Shown here piece by piece: positions 1 to 7,855 of a stretch of DNA of 21,435 nt. Each line of letters starts with the position of its first letter. Position 1 is the stretch's first letter. The notes below the pieces were generated by a model. The model was not told the DNA's origin. It was given only the letters and a program-made list of their open reading frames with translations, and searched no databases. The DNA comes from DATECU01 sp035286745 (GTDB lineage: Bacteria; Acidobacteriota; Vicinamibacteria; Fen-336): the NCBI GenBank assembly GCA_035286745.1, contig DATECU010000013.1, positions 1 through 21,435 of the forward strand, given 5' to 3'. A program made the position numbers and the translations under genes.

Positions 1-1130
1 TCACCAACGGTTGCGGGGATGTGTGCGTGGTGCTGGCCCGCAGCGAGAGCGGCTCGCGGGGTCTCGACGGCCTGTCGCTCTTCGTGGTGCCCCGCGTCAT
101 GGAGGGGAAGGACAACTACCGGGTGGCGCGGCCCGAGAAGAAGTTCGTGATCCGCGGCTCGGCCACCTGCGAGCTGGCGTTCGACGGTTCTCGGGCCGAG
201 CTCCTGGGGCCCCCCGGTGCCGGCTTCAAACAGATCCTCACCTTCATGAACGAGGCCCGTTTGGTGGTGGGTGTTCAGGGTCTGGGCCTGGCCGAGGCGG
301 CCTTCCAGGCGGCTCGCGCCTACGCCGGGCGGCGCGTGCAGATGGGACGGCCCATCGCGCGCCACGAGCTTCTGGCCGACCTGCTCTTCGACATGGAGGT
401 CGAGGTGGCGGCGCTGCGGGCCCTCATCTACCGCACCAGCGCGCTCTACGATCGGGTGCTGGGGTTGGAGCGCCCCAAAGCCGAGGCGCGCCCGGCAGAA
501 CTCGCCGCCCTCAGGCACCAGGTGCGCGAGCTGACGCCGGTGGTGAAGTGGTTCGGCTCCGAGCGAACGTTGTGGGTCACCCGGGCCGCGGTCCAGGTCC
601 ACGGCGGCTACGGGGTGATGGCCGAGTACGACGTGGAGCGGCACTACCGGAACGCCCTGGTTCTGCCGATCTACGAGGGAACCAGTCAGATCCAGGCGCT
701 GATGTCGCTCAAGGACCAGATGAAGTGGGCTCTCAGCAAGCCGTGGCGTCTTCTGGGAGGGCCAGTGCGGGTGCAGGCGACGCCGGACCGGATGGGGGAT
801 GCGCTCCGGGAGATGGCTTCCGAGTACAACCGGGCATTCCGTTATGTGGCGAACGACGCCGTGGGCCTGTCCGGGGTGATCCGTGGCCTGCTGGGGCGGG
901 GGGCGCCCTCGGCCGAGGATCTGGGCTATGCCATGCTGAGCGCTGAACGACTGCTGGCCATGCTGGCGTACACCCGGGCCGCCGAGGCGCTTTCCGCCCA
1001 GGCCGGCCTCGATGTCAACCGTCGGCGGTTGGCCGAGCGGTTCATCCACCGCTCGCTGCCGCTCCTGCGGATGCACGGTGAGATCGTTCGCAGCGGGGAC
1101 CGGAGCACGCTCCAGGCCATGGCGCAGTGA
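1..1130 (+). CDS. Acyl-CoA dehydrogenase, 5' end cut by window edge
   Basis: This is the C-terminal part of an FAD-dependent acyl-CoA dehydrogenase, which introduces an alpha-beta double bond into an acyl-CoA thioester in the cytoplasm. The frame is open from base 3 and begins inside the middle beta-domain (TNGCGDVCVVLAR, like the family's ITNG..ADV.VV.A), so the true start lies outside the window and the GTG at 21 is not a start. Visible family blocks are the R-L-VVGVQGLGLAE helix, the YAGRRVQMGRPI segment, VHGGYGV, and YEGTSQIQ, whose Glu is at the usual catalytic-base position. About 130 helical residues follow YEGT, longer than a minimal family member and like enzymes with a C-terminal extension domain. 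The stop overlaps the next gene's start in a GTGA arrangement. Substrate chain length cannot be told. Confidence 0.93.
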   Translation, partial: TNGCGDVCVVLARSESGSRGLDGLSLFVVPRVMEGKDNYRVARPEKKFVIRGSATCELAFDGSRAELLGPPGAGFKQILTFMNEARLVVGVQGLGLAEAAFQAARAYAGRRVQMGRPIARHELLADLLFDMEVEVAALRALIYRTSALYDRVLGLERPKAEARPAELAALRHQVRELTPVVKWFGSERTLWVTRAAVQVHGGYGVMAEYDVERHYRNALVLPIYEGTSQIQALMSLKDQMKWALSKPWRLLGGPVRVQATPDRMGDALREMASEYNRAFRYVANDAVGLSGVIRGLLGRGAPSAEDLGYAMLSAERLLAMLAYTRAAEALSAQAGLDVNRRRLAERFIHRSLPLLRMHGEIVRSGDRSTLQAMAQ

Positions 1131-2410
1131 GCAGCAACGGACGCGTGCTGGCGCCCGCGACCCGGCAGCCCAGCCGGCTGGCCGTGGTGTCGCGCTTCGG
1201 GGCCGCGCTGGGCAAGCGCTTTACGCGCAACAACCTGGCCCTGCTGGCCCAGGCCCACCTTGCCTTCATGGGACTCCGCCGCTCCGCCAAGTCGGTCCGG
1301 GGGCGGGGCGCCAACATCTTCACCCAGTGGGTGGGGGACCCCGACGCCCTGGGTAGCGCGGTGGTGCTGAAGGCCATCCTGGAGAAGTTAGGCGCCAAGG
1401 AGGTCCGCATCCTCACCGGGACCCTCGGTCACCCCCAGAACCGGAACCTGGTGGCCAAGTGCGGCATCGAGCTTCACGACCCCAACCAGGGCCGCTTGCC
1501 GCGCGGTCTCCACTGCATGGTGGACACCTCCCCGCCGCTCGGCATGTCGAACACCGGTCGGGTGGAGCCGGTCAAGGAGTACTTCTTCGTGGCCGATCAC
1601 CACGCCGATCCTGCCGACGTGGAGGAGGACTGCCGGGCCCGCAACGTGCGGAAGGTCAAGATGCCGTTCGTGGGCCTGCCCGTTGGCTCCACCTCGGCCT
1701 TCATGGCGGCACTGGCCATTGCCTTCGAGGTGTGGGAGGACCTGGGGCCGGCCGGTCGCGCCGCCGCTGCTCTCGGCATCTACACCGACACCAACGCCCT
1801 GTTGCACGGCGCCACCCCCCTCGACTTCCGGATGTTCGAGAAGCTGACGCGGGACCGGGCCACCGAGGAGATCCTGGCCGAGCTGCGCGACTACCGGGTG
1901 CCGCCGGAGTGGTTCACCTATCGCGCCGCCGCGTTCCGAAACATGGAGACCACCGGCGCCGTCCGCATTGCCCCCGTCGGCTACATCCGGGAGGACCACC
2001 GGGACGTGATCGCCGAGATCGCCACCGAGCTGCTGCGCATCGAGAACACCTCGATCGCCATCGCGGTGGCGGTCACCGAGCGGGTGACCGAGGTGTCGGT
2101 TCGGGCCGACAGCCGGCTGCTGGGGGAGGACCCGCAGCGCATCGTGCGGGTGATCGACTATCTGTTGAGTTATGCGTTCCCCGGCGTCTCCGGGTTCAAG
2201 TACCAGCGCCTGCCGCCGCATCGGGTGGAGGGGGGAGCCTGCGTTCCTCACAGCGAGGCCCAGGAGCGGTTGTGGGCCCTGGACGGGGGCAAGGTCAACG
2301 GCCGCGGCGATGCGGTGCTGGAGCACTGCCGAACCTGCGCCCGCGCCCTGGTGGCCGCGCTGGCCGACCTCAAGTACGCCCGCCCCGAAGAAATCCAGGG
2401 CCTGTTGTAG
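1127..2410 (+). CDS. DHH-family phosphoesterase (NrnA/exopolyphosphatase-like)
   Basis: This 427-aa protein belongs to the DHH phosphoesterase superfamily, whose members cleave short oligonucleotides, cyclic-dinucleotide products, pAp or polyphosphate with Mn2+. Metal-binding motifs appear in order: DPDALGSA (about residues 71-78), VDTSPP (132-137), the DHH triplet in VADHHADP (157-159) and TDTN (220-223). A DHHA1-like C-terminal domain follows, with the SVRAD core near residue 325. The position before DPDA where many members have His is Gln (TQWVGDPDA). The GTG start overlaps the dehydrogenase stop by 3 bases, implying translational coupling; no independent ribosome site is needed. The first 60 residues are basic and unassigned. 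NanoRNase or pAp phosphatase activity is likely but not provable here, and no functional link to the acyl-CoA dehydrogenase is evident. Confidence 0.88.
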   Translation: MSSNGRVLAPATRQPSRLAVVSRFGAALGKRFTRNNLALLAQAHLAFMGLRRSAKSVRGRGANIFTQWVGDPDALGSAVVLKAILEKLGAKEVRILTGTLGHPQNRNLVAKCGIELHDPNQGRLPRGLHCMVDTSPPLGMSNTGRVEPVKEYFFVADHHADPADVEEDCRARNVRKVKMPFVGLPVGSTSAFMAALAIAFEVWEDLGPAGRAAAALGIYTDTNALLHGATPLDFRMFEKLTRDRATEEILAELRDYRVPPEWFTYRAAAFRNMETTGAVRIAPVGYIREDHRDVIAEIATELLRIENTSIAIAVAVTERVTEVSVRADSRLLGEDPQRIVRVIDYLLSYAFPGVSGFKYQRLPPHRVEGGACVPHSEAQERLWALDGGKVNGRGDAVLEHCRTCARALVAALADLKYARPEEIQGLL

Positions 2411-2452
2411 CTGGACGCCGAGCGCTGAACTGCCGAGCGCGGTGGTTCTGCG

Positions 2453-3115
2453 TCAGTGCTCGAAGAGGTTTTGGTAGCCCAGGACGTCGAGGCGGGCGAG
2501 CACCGGGATGGCGCCGAAGCAGGATCGAGCCAGTTCGCCGCGACCCTCGCGCTCCAGCATGACGTTCAGCCGGTCCATCAGGGGCAGCAGCAGGGTGACG
2601 TCCGAGATCGCATAGCGGACCTGGTCGGGCTTGAGGTCGGGACTGGCCCAGTCGGTGTTGCGCGCCGCCTTGTCCAGCTCGATGTCCAGAAGCTCCAGCA
2701 CCACGTCCTTGAGGCCGTGACGCTCGGTGTAGGTGCGGATGAGCTTGCTGGCGGTGCGCGTGCAGTAGAGGGGAGCGACCTCGATCCCCAGGTAGTGCCG
2801 GAGGGCCGCCACGTCGAAGCGGGCGAAATGGAAGACCTTGAGCACCCCGGGCGCCTCCAGCAGGCGCTTGAGGTTGGGCGCGCGACCGGCCAGGGGAACC
2901 TGGGGTTCGATCTGCTCCTTCAGGACTTGCACCAGCGTGGCCCGGCCGGCTCGGTCGCAGAGCTGAACCACGCAAAGCCGATCCCGCACCGTGTTGAGGC
3001 CCAGCGTCTCGGTGTCGACTGCCAGAGCTGGCGAGGCGAGGTAGGCGGCGAGCTGCTGCTCGGTGATGTCGCGCTTGACGATTTCGGGGGTCACTTCCGG
3101 CGGCCGTTGGGGCAT
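2453..3115 (-). CDS. rnd: Ribonuclease D-type 3'-5' exonuclease
   Basis: This 220-aa DEDDy exonuclease trims RNA 3' ends; family members finish tRNA 3' processing. The catalytic residues are all visible: D34 and E36 in VDTETLGL, D101 in FHFARFD, and Y168 with D172 in YAISD. E. coli RNase D is about 375 aa with two HRDC domains; this protein ends just after the exonuclease fold, so it is the compact single-domain form. I chose the ATG at 3115 because GAGGAG lies about 12 bases upstream. The longer frame from 3190 would translate through tRNA-His, whose CCA end is 30 bases upstream, and is rejected. It lies downstream of tRNA-Arg and tRNA-His on the same strand and is probably co-transcribed with them. 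It converges on the DHH gene with 42 bases between the stops. Confidence 0.92.
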   Translation of the reverse strand: MPQRPPEVTPEIVKRDITEQQLAAYLASPALAVDTETLGLNTVRDRLCVVQLCDRAGRATLVQVLKEQIEPQVPLAGRAPNLKRLLEAPGVLKVFHFARFDVAALRHYLGIEVAPLYCTRTASKLIRTYTERHGLKDVVLELLDIELDKAARNTDWASPDLKPDQVRYAISDVTLLLPLMDRLNVMLEREGRGELARSCFGAIPVLARLDVLGYQNLFEH

Positions 3116-3145
3116 GGCAGTCAAGAACTCCTCAGGGAGGGAGGA

Positions 3146-3224
3146 TGGGGTGGATGAAGGGATTTGAACCCTCGGCCTCCAGGGCCACAACCTGGCGCTC
3201 TAACCAAACTGAGCTACACCCACC
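3146..3224 (-). tRNA. tRNA-His (GTG)
   Basis: The minus strand folds as a cloverleaf. The 7-bp acceptor GTGGGTG/CATCCAC contains one G-U pair. The anticodon loop is TTGTGGC with anticodon GTG, and the T-arm GAGGG-TTCAAAT-CCCTT carries one weak closing pair. Position -1 is G (3224) and faces C at position 73 (3149), the histidine-specific identity pair. CCA is encoded at 3148-3146. The gene lies 10 bases downstream of tRNA-Arg and 30 bases upstream of the RNase D start. Confidence 0.96.
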
Positions 3225-3234
3225 AAAGACTGCT

Positions 3235-3311
3235 TGGCGCGCCTGAAGGGACTCGAACCCCTGACCCGCAGCTTAGAAGGCTGCCGCTCTATCCACCTGA
3301 GCTACAGGCGC
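3235..3311 (-). tRNA. tRNA-Arg (TCT)
   Basis: The minus strand folds as a complete cloverleaf. The 7-bp acceptor GCGCCTG/CAGGCGC is perfect. The anticodon stem GCAGC/GCTGC encloses loop CTTCTAA with anticodon TCT, reading AGA. The T-arm is GGGG-TTCGAGT-CCCT-like. The discriminator is G (3238) and CCA is encoded at 3237-3235. It is the first gene of the tRNA-Arg, tRNA-His, RNase D unit. Confidence 0.96.
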
Positions 3312-3321
3312 CAGACAGCGG

Positions 3322-3327
3322 AGTATA
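3322..3327 (-). promoter_or_regulatory. Probable -10 element of the tRNA-Arg/tRNA-His/RNase D unit
   Basis: The minus strand reads GCTATACT, with TATACT ending 10 bases before the mature tRNA-Arg 5' end. Transcription would therefore start only a few bases upstream of the tRNA. No good -35 hexamer is visible 16-17 bases further upstream, where the DNA is nearly all G and C. Confidence 0.5.
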
Positions 3328-3379
3328 GCATGGGGGGCGGGGCCACCGCGGAGGGACGCCGTGACGCCGGCCGCGGGCC

Positions 3380-4552
3380 TCAGGAAGGACTCGCCGTCGC
3401 CACCGCGTCGCGGACGGCCTGGCCGACCTCGGAGCAGCGGGCGGCTCCACCGAGGTCGTAGGTCAGCACCCGCCCGCTGGCCAGAACCGCGACCACGGCC
3501 GCCTCGATCACCCGGCTGGTCTTCTTCAAGCGCTCGTCGGCGAAGCGGTCCCCCAGCCAGTCGCACATCATGGCGCCCGCCATGATGGCGGCCATGGGGT
3601 TGACCTTGTCCAGCCCCTTGTACTTGGGAGCGGACCCGTGAACCGGCTCGAACATGGCGTGGTCGTAGCCGATGTTCCCGCCGGCCGCCAAACCCATGCC
3701 GCCCTGTGTCGTCGAGCCGTTGTCGGAGATGACGTCGCCCACCAGGTTGGGCGCCACCACCACGTCGTACCACTCGGGGTTGCGGATCTGCCACATGCAG
3801 AAGGCGTCGAACATGGCCACGTCCTGTTCGAGGTCGGCGAACTCCTTCTGGCCCAGCTCGCGAAACACCTCCTCGAAGTACCGGTGGGCCCCCACGATGT
3901 TGGACTTCACCACACAGGTGACTTTGCCCGGACGTCCCGCCCGCTTGCGGTTGCGAGCCAGCTCGAAGGCGTAGCGGCAGACGCGTTCGGTGGCAACCCG
4001 GGTGACCTCAAGCGGCGTCCGGCGGCCCACCAGGTTCCCCGCCGCGTCCCGCATGTCCTCAGAGCGCCCGGTATACGCCTCCTCGGTGTTCTCGCGGCAC
4101 ACCACGTAGTCCACCTTGCCGGGCTCCCAGACCTCGGAGAACCGGCCCGAGACCTGGTGTCGGACGCCGGGGTACAGCTTGATCGGGCGCAAGTTGACGA
4201 AGAGTTGCATGCGCTGGCGGTTGCCGATGACCTGCGCGAAGCCCGCGAGCTGCGGGGTCTCGTAGGGCTTGTCGGGCTTGGTGAAGACGTTTTTGCCGGT
4301 CGCCGGGTCCTGGGCGCCAACGCCCCCCAACAGGACCGCGTCGGCCGCGTCGCAGCGGGCCTCCGAACCCTCCGGCCATTCCCGCTCGTGATCTCGGTAG
4401 TACTCGCCGCCGCCCGGGATCTCCTCGAAGTCGAAGGCCACGCCGAAGCGCGCGCCCGCCGTCCTCAGGACCGCCACCGCCTCCTGGGTGACCTCGGGCC
4501 CCACGCCATCCCCGGGCAGGGTCACGATCTGATAGCGCTCTTTGGCGTTCAT
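3380..4552 (-). CDS. Isocitrate/isopropylmalate dehydrogenase family protein
   Basis: This 390-aa cytoplasmic enzyme belongs to the beta-decarboxylating dehydrogenase family, which oxidises and decarboxylates 2-hydroxy acids such as 3-isopropylmalate, isocitrate, homoisocitrate or tartrate. Visible conserved residues are LPGDGVGPE at the N terminus, R122 in NLRP, R153 and Y160 in CRENTEEAY, catalytic K216 in VVKSN, D249, and D273/D277 in NLVGDVISDNGS. The cofactor loop reads HGSAPKYKG (K310, Y311). NAD-dependent members usually have Asp-Ile here, whereas E. coli NADP-dependent isocitrate dehydrogenase has Lys-Tyr. The Ser/Asn pair that binds isocitrate in E. coli Icd is not found ahead of RQRMQLF, so isocitrate is not assured. 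AAGGA lies about 6 bases before the ATG. The gene sits 58 bases downstream of the histidine kinase, and no leucine genes are adjacent. Confidence 0.88.
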   Translation of the reverse strand: MNAKERYQIVTLPGDGVGPEVTQEAVAVLRTAGARFGVAFDFEEIPGGGEYYRDHEREWPEGSEARCDAADAVLLGGVGAQDPATGKNVFTKPDKPYETPQLAGFAQVIGNRQRMQLFVNLRPIKLYPGVRHQVSGRFSEVWEPGKVDYVVCRENTEEAYTGRSEDMRDAAGNLVGRRTPLEVTRVATERVCRYAFELARNRKRAGRPGKVTCVVKSNIVGAHRYFEEVFRELGQKEFADLEQDVAMFDAFCMWQIRNPEWYDVVVAPNLVGDVISDNGSTTQGGMGLAAGGNIGYDHAMFEPVHGSAPKYKGLDKVNPMAAIMAGAMMCDWLGDRFADERLKKTSRVIEAAVVAVLASGRVLTYDLGGAARCSEVGQAVRDAVATASPS

Positions 4553-4610
4553 GCACCGTCCTTTCGTGGCGGATCATGTTCACAAGCAGTCAGGCAGTCA
4601 AGCGAGGGGC

Positions 4611-5921
4611 TCAAGCCGGTGGCCGCTTGAAGGTCAGGGTGAAGACGGCGCCTCGGGGGGCGCGATTCTCCACTGCGATTCCGCCGCCGTGCGCCTCCAT
4701 GACCGACTTGCAAATGCTGAGGCCCAGGCCATAGCCTCCGGTCTTCTTGGACCGGGAGCGATCGACGCGGTAGAAGGGCTCGAAGATGCTGACCAGGTCG
4801 GCCTCAGGAATGCCCGGACCGTCATCGGCGACACGAACCACGACGGCGTCTCCCTGCTCGCAAGCGGAGACCTCCACGGGACGGCTGTCGGGGAGCGAGT
4901 ACTTGAGCGCGTTCTCCACCAGGTTCCTGAGCACGGCGCGGACGCGGTCCACGTCCATGTCCAGCAGGATCTCCGATGCTCCGGGCAGAAGGCGAACGCC
5001 TGCACCAACGTCCTGAAGAGCGCTGGCCGCCTCGCGCAAGATCGGCGTCAGGTCTCGACGCTCGGTTCTGATCCCGCGACCGTCTCGGAGGCGCTCGATC
5101 TCCAGCAGTTCCGTGATCATGGCCTCCATCTCGCGTACGTCGGCCGCCATGCCTGTCTTCTTCTCGCCGTCGGGCAGCAGGGCCAGCGCCACCTTCATGC
5201 GGGTCAGCGGCGAGCGCAGCTCGTGGCTGACGTCGAGTAGCAGCCGGTCGCGGGCGCGGAGCATCTCCTTCACCTGGCGGACCATCTGGTTGAAGGCGTC
5301 GGTCAAGGCGCCGAACTCGTCGCGGGTCCGGTTCGGCAGCTCCACCTCGAGGTCGCCGTCGCTCAGCCGCAGCACGCCGTCGTGCAGGAGGCGCAAGGGA
5401 ACGAGTGCGCGGCGAAGGGTCACGTGAGCGATGGCAATGACCGCTACGATCAAGCAGAGCAGCAGCCAGAGCAGCTTGTCGTGCGCTGCCTGCATCCGCC
5501 GACCGAACTCCCAGGAGAAGAGATAGGTGCCTCCGTTCGGGGCGGGGACCAGGTAGCGGCTTCGCCCCCACACCGGCCGCCACGCAGGCCGGCTTGGCAG
5601 GCCATTGGCGGCGTCTCTCACCTGGTCGATCGTGGGCAGGCCATCGGAGGTGGCCCAGTCCCCATCCGGTCCCCGGTAGCGGATCTGGAGATCCAGGCGG
5701 TGGGCGATCCGCTTCGCCTCCTCCCGACCCGGTGACCTGGCCGCGACGGCCCGGGCGTAGTCGCCAAACATATGATCGGCAGAGGTGGCGACGGTGGGAT
5801 CCACGATGAAGCGGAAGAAGATCGCCACCATGAGCACCAGACTCACCGCCATCACAACCGTGATGGCCACCAGCTTGGCGAAGATCGACCTATGAGGCGC
5901 GGGCTGTCCCCTGCTACTCAA
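4611..5921 (-). CDS. Sensor histidine kinase (CpxA/EnvZ-type architecture)
   Basis: This is an inner-membrane sensor kinase, 436 aa from the proposed TTG start. Order: TM1 (about 13-37), a periplasmic region of about 110 residues, TM2 (about 149-168), HAMP, HisKA with phospho-acceptor H233 in DVSHELRSPL, then the ATPase domain with N-box LRNLVENALKYS, G1 DDGPG (366-370), FEPFYR and G2 GYGLGL. I place the start at TTG 5921 because GGAGG lies 5 bases upstream and the codon overlaps the regulator's stop (TTGAGTAG), a normal coupled arrangement. A longer frame from 5987 would overlap the regulator gene by over 70 bases. It phosphorylates the adjacent response regulator. The periplasmic domain shows no sensor fold I recognise, so its signal is unknown. 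Confidence 0.92.
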   Translation of the reverse strand: MSSRGQPAPHRSIFAKLVAITVVMAVSLVLMVAIFFRFIVDPTVATSADHMFGDYARAVAARSPGREEAKRIAHRLDLQIRYRGPDGDWATSDGLPTIDQVRDAANGLPSRPAWRPVWGRSRYLVPAPNGGTYLFSWEFGRRMQAAHDKLLWLLLCLIVAVIAIAHVTLRRALVPLRLLHDGVLRLSDGDLEVELPNRTRDEFGALTDAFNQMVRQVKEMLRARDRLLLDVSHELRSPLTRMKVALALLPDGEKKTGMAADVREMEAMITELLEIERLRDGRGIRTERRDLTPILREAASALQDVGAGVRLLPGASEILLDMDVDRVRAVLRNLVENALKYSLPDSRPVEVSACEQGDAVVVRVADDGPGIPEADLVSIFEPFYRVDRSRSKKTGGYGLGLSICKSVMEAHGGGIAVENRAPRGAVFTLTFKRPPA

Positions 5922-6618
5922 CGTCGCCTCCGATGAAGCTGTAGCCGGTTTTGTGCACGGTCTTGATAAAGAGCGGCCGCCGGGCATCGTCGCCCAGCTT
6001 CTGTCGCAAGCGGCTGACGAGGACGTCGATCGAACGGTCGTACGACTCCCAGTCGACCCCCCGCGTCAGCTCCATGATCCGGTCGCGGGTCAGAACCCGG
6101 CCTCGGTTCCGGACCAGGAGCGCGAGCAGGTCGAACTCCGCGGTGGTCAGCTCCAGCGGCCGCCCGCCGAGACGGGCCGCCCGCGCCGCCCCGTTCACCT
6201 CCAGCGCCCCCACCCGCACCGTCTCGTCGTCGATCTTGGCGCCGCGGCGCAGCACGGCCTGCATGCGCGCCACCAGCTCGCGCGCCTCGAAGGGCTTGGG
6301 CAGGTAGTCGTCCGCGCCCAGTTCCAGCCCGACAATGCGGTCCATGACGTCGCCCCGCGCGGTCAGCATGACGATGGGGACGGTGCTGGTCTCGCGGACC
6401 TTGCGGCAGACGGCGAAGCCGTCCATCCCCGGCAGCATCACGTCGAGGACGACGATGTCCGGGGGATCGGCCTTGAGTGCGCGGAGCCCCTCGTCGGGAC
6501 GGGCGACCGCCCTGACGGAGAAGCCGAAGCGGCCCAGGTACTCGGTGAGGAGGGCGTTCAGCGCCTCGTCGTCGTCGATGAGGAGAACTCGGGTTCCACC
6601 CGCGGGGCAGGTCGTCAT
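5914..6618 (-). CDS. OmpR/PhoB-family response regulator
   Basis: This 234-aa DNA-binding regulator has a receiver domain (about 9-122) with acidic residues D15-D17, phospho-acceptor D59 in VVLDVMLPGMDG, T86 in MLTARG and K108 in YLPKPF. A winged helix follows (about 133-232), including LTTAEFDLLALL and a VSRLRQKLGDD recognition region. I chose the ATG at 6618; a TTG at 6702 would extend back into the upstream permease gene and add residues unlike a receiver. The ribosome site is weak (GGAAC), and the gene starts 19 bases after the permease stop, so it probably depends on read-through translation from the exporter genes. The likely target is the exporter operon itself. Confidence 0.94.
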   Translation of the reverse strand: MTTCPAGGTRVLLIDDDEALNALLTEYLGRFGFSVRAVARPDEGLRALKADPPDIVVLDVMLPGMDGFAVCRKVRETSTVPIVMLTARGDVMDRIVGLELGADDYLPKPFEARELVARMQAVLRRGAKIDDETVRVGALEVNGAARAARLGGRPLELTTAEFDLLALLVRNRGRVLTRDRIMELTRGVDWESYDRSIDVLVSRLRQKLGDDARRPLFIKTVHKTGYSFIGGDVE

Positions 6619-6626
6619 GGTTCCGT

Positions 6627-6641
6627 ATGATGACGCATCAT
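6627..6641. repeat. Inverted repeat between permease 2 and the response regulator
   Basis: ATGATG-acg-CATCAT has perfect 6-bp arms and a 3-bp centre. It overlaps the permease stop codon and lies just upstream of the regulator start. It could be an internal operator or could tune translation of the regulator. It is short and may be chance. Confidence 0.3.
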
Positions 6642-7855
6642 CTCGCCGCCAGGGCTTTGATTGGAGGCAGGAGCGCCGCTTGTCGCGCCGGAAGAGCCCC
6701 AAAGCCGAGCCCGGTCACCATGGCCGTGGCCAGGGTCGCCAGTGCCGCCTCTGCCGGAACGCCGACCCTCCACCCCGTGATCAGGGCGGCGGCGGCAACC
6801 GCCAGCGCGCCTACCGCGATTCCCGCCAGCCACCCGCCGAGGGCCAGCAGGGTGGCCTCGGTGAGGAACTGGAGGAGGATGTCTCGGGGCCTCGCTCCCA
6901 CCGCCATGCGAAGGCCGATCTCGCCGGTGCGTTCCTTGACCGAGAGCAGCATCAGGGCCAGGATTCCGGCTCCCCCGACCAGCAGCGAAACACCGGCCAA
7001 GCCGGTGGTGAGCAGACTCAGGGAGTCGACCATCCTCTTCTGCATGGCCAGCAGCTTGGCCTGATTCTGAATGGCGAAGTCGTCGGGCTTGCCGGTCCCC
7101 AGGCGGTGTCGTTCCCGCAGCAGATCGCGGATCGCCAGCTCGGCCTCAGCCATGCGCTCGGGATCGCCGACGGCGACGAAGATCGCGGTGAGCCAGCGGG
7201 AGTTGAAGACTCGGCGGAGGGCCGTCCGGATCGGGATCAGGACCTTGCTGTCCTCGTCGGAGCCGTCGGCCAGGACACCCCGGGGCTCCAGCACCCCGAC
7301 CACCTCGAAGGGCACCCCGCGAATGCGGATCGCCAGGCCGATCGGGTCTGCTCCGGGGAAGAGCGTGTCGGCGACGCGGGCGCCGAGGACGGCGACACGG
7401 CTGCCGGAGGAGTCCTCCTCGGCCCCGAGGAAGCGACCTGAGCGAAGGCGCAGGTTGCGAAGGGCCATGAAGGCGGCGCTGGTCCCGGTGACGCTCGCGA
7501 CCATGGAACCGCCGCCGGCCTTCACCCTCATCCCCGCCTCAGCCGCTGGAGCGGCCTCTCGTGTGAAGCTGAGGGCGGCGATCTCCTGGTGGTCCTCGAT
7601 CCGAAGACTGGTGGCGAAGCCTCGCAGACCCTTGCGAGCCACCAGCCGCTTGACCTGCGCCGGCCTCACCACCACCAGGTTGGTGCCCATGGCGTCGATC
7701 CCGCGCTGCACCTCTCCCTCTGCGCCCTTTCCGAGGGCGCTCGTCACCACCACCGCGGCAACCCCCATCGCCACGCTGGCGAGGGCGAGCGTCGCTCGCA
7801 CCTTGTGGGCGGCAAGGGCGCGGAGCGACGGCCGCAAGCGGCGACCCGCTCTCAT
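6638..7855 (-). CDS. MacB/FtsX-type ABC permease (second copy)
   Basis: This 405-aa inner-membrane ABC transporter subunit is of the mechanotransmission (MacB/LolC/FtsX) type. It has TM1 (about 20-42), a long periplasmic MacB_PCD-like domain (about 45-270), then three C-terminal helices (about 280-306, 325-360 and 372-392). The cytoplasmic signature EIGLRMAVGARPRDIL (about 312-326) and the terminal PARQAALL.PI.AL motif are typical. No ATPase is fused, so it depends on the separate ATP-binding subunit. Its ATG overlaps the stop of the other permease (ATGA). It is clearly paralogous to that gene along its whole length, so the pair probably arose by duplication and may form a heterodimer. Confidence 0.92.
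   Translation of the reverse strand: MRAGRRLRPSLRALAAHKVRATLALASVAMGVAAVVVTSALGKGAEGEVQRGIDAMGTNLVVVRPAQVKRLVARKGLRGFATSLRIEDHQEIAALSFTREAAPAAEAGMRVKAGGGSMVASVTGTSAAFMALRNLRLRSGRFLGAEEDSSGSRVAVLGARVADTLFPGADPIGLAIRIRGVPFEVVGVLEPRGVLADGSDEDSKVLIPIRTALRRVFNSRWLTAIFVAVGDPERMAEAELAIRDLLRERHRLGTGKPDDFAIQNQAKLLAMQKRMVDSLSLLTTGLAGVSLLVGGAGILALMLLSVKERTGEIGLRMAVGARPRDILLQFLTEATLLALGGWLAGIAVGALAVAAAALITGWRVGVPAEAALATLATAMVTGLGFGALPARQAALLPPIKALAAR

Noticed and set aside
3116..3190. N-terminal extension of RNase D to 3190
   Set aside because: It would be translated from the tRNA-His gene; a good ribosome site precedes the ATG at 3115.
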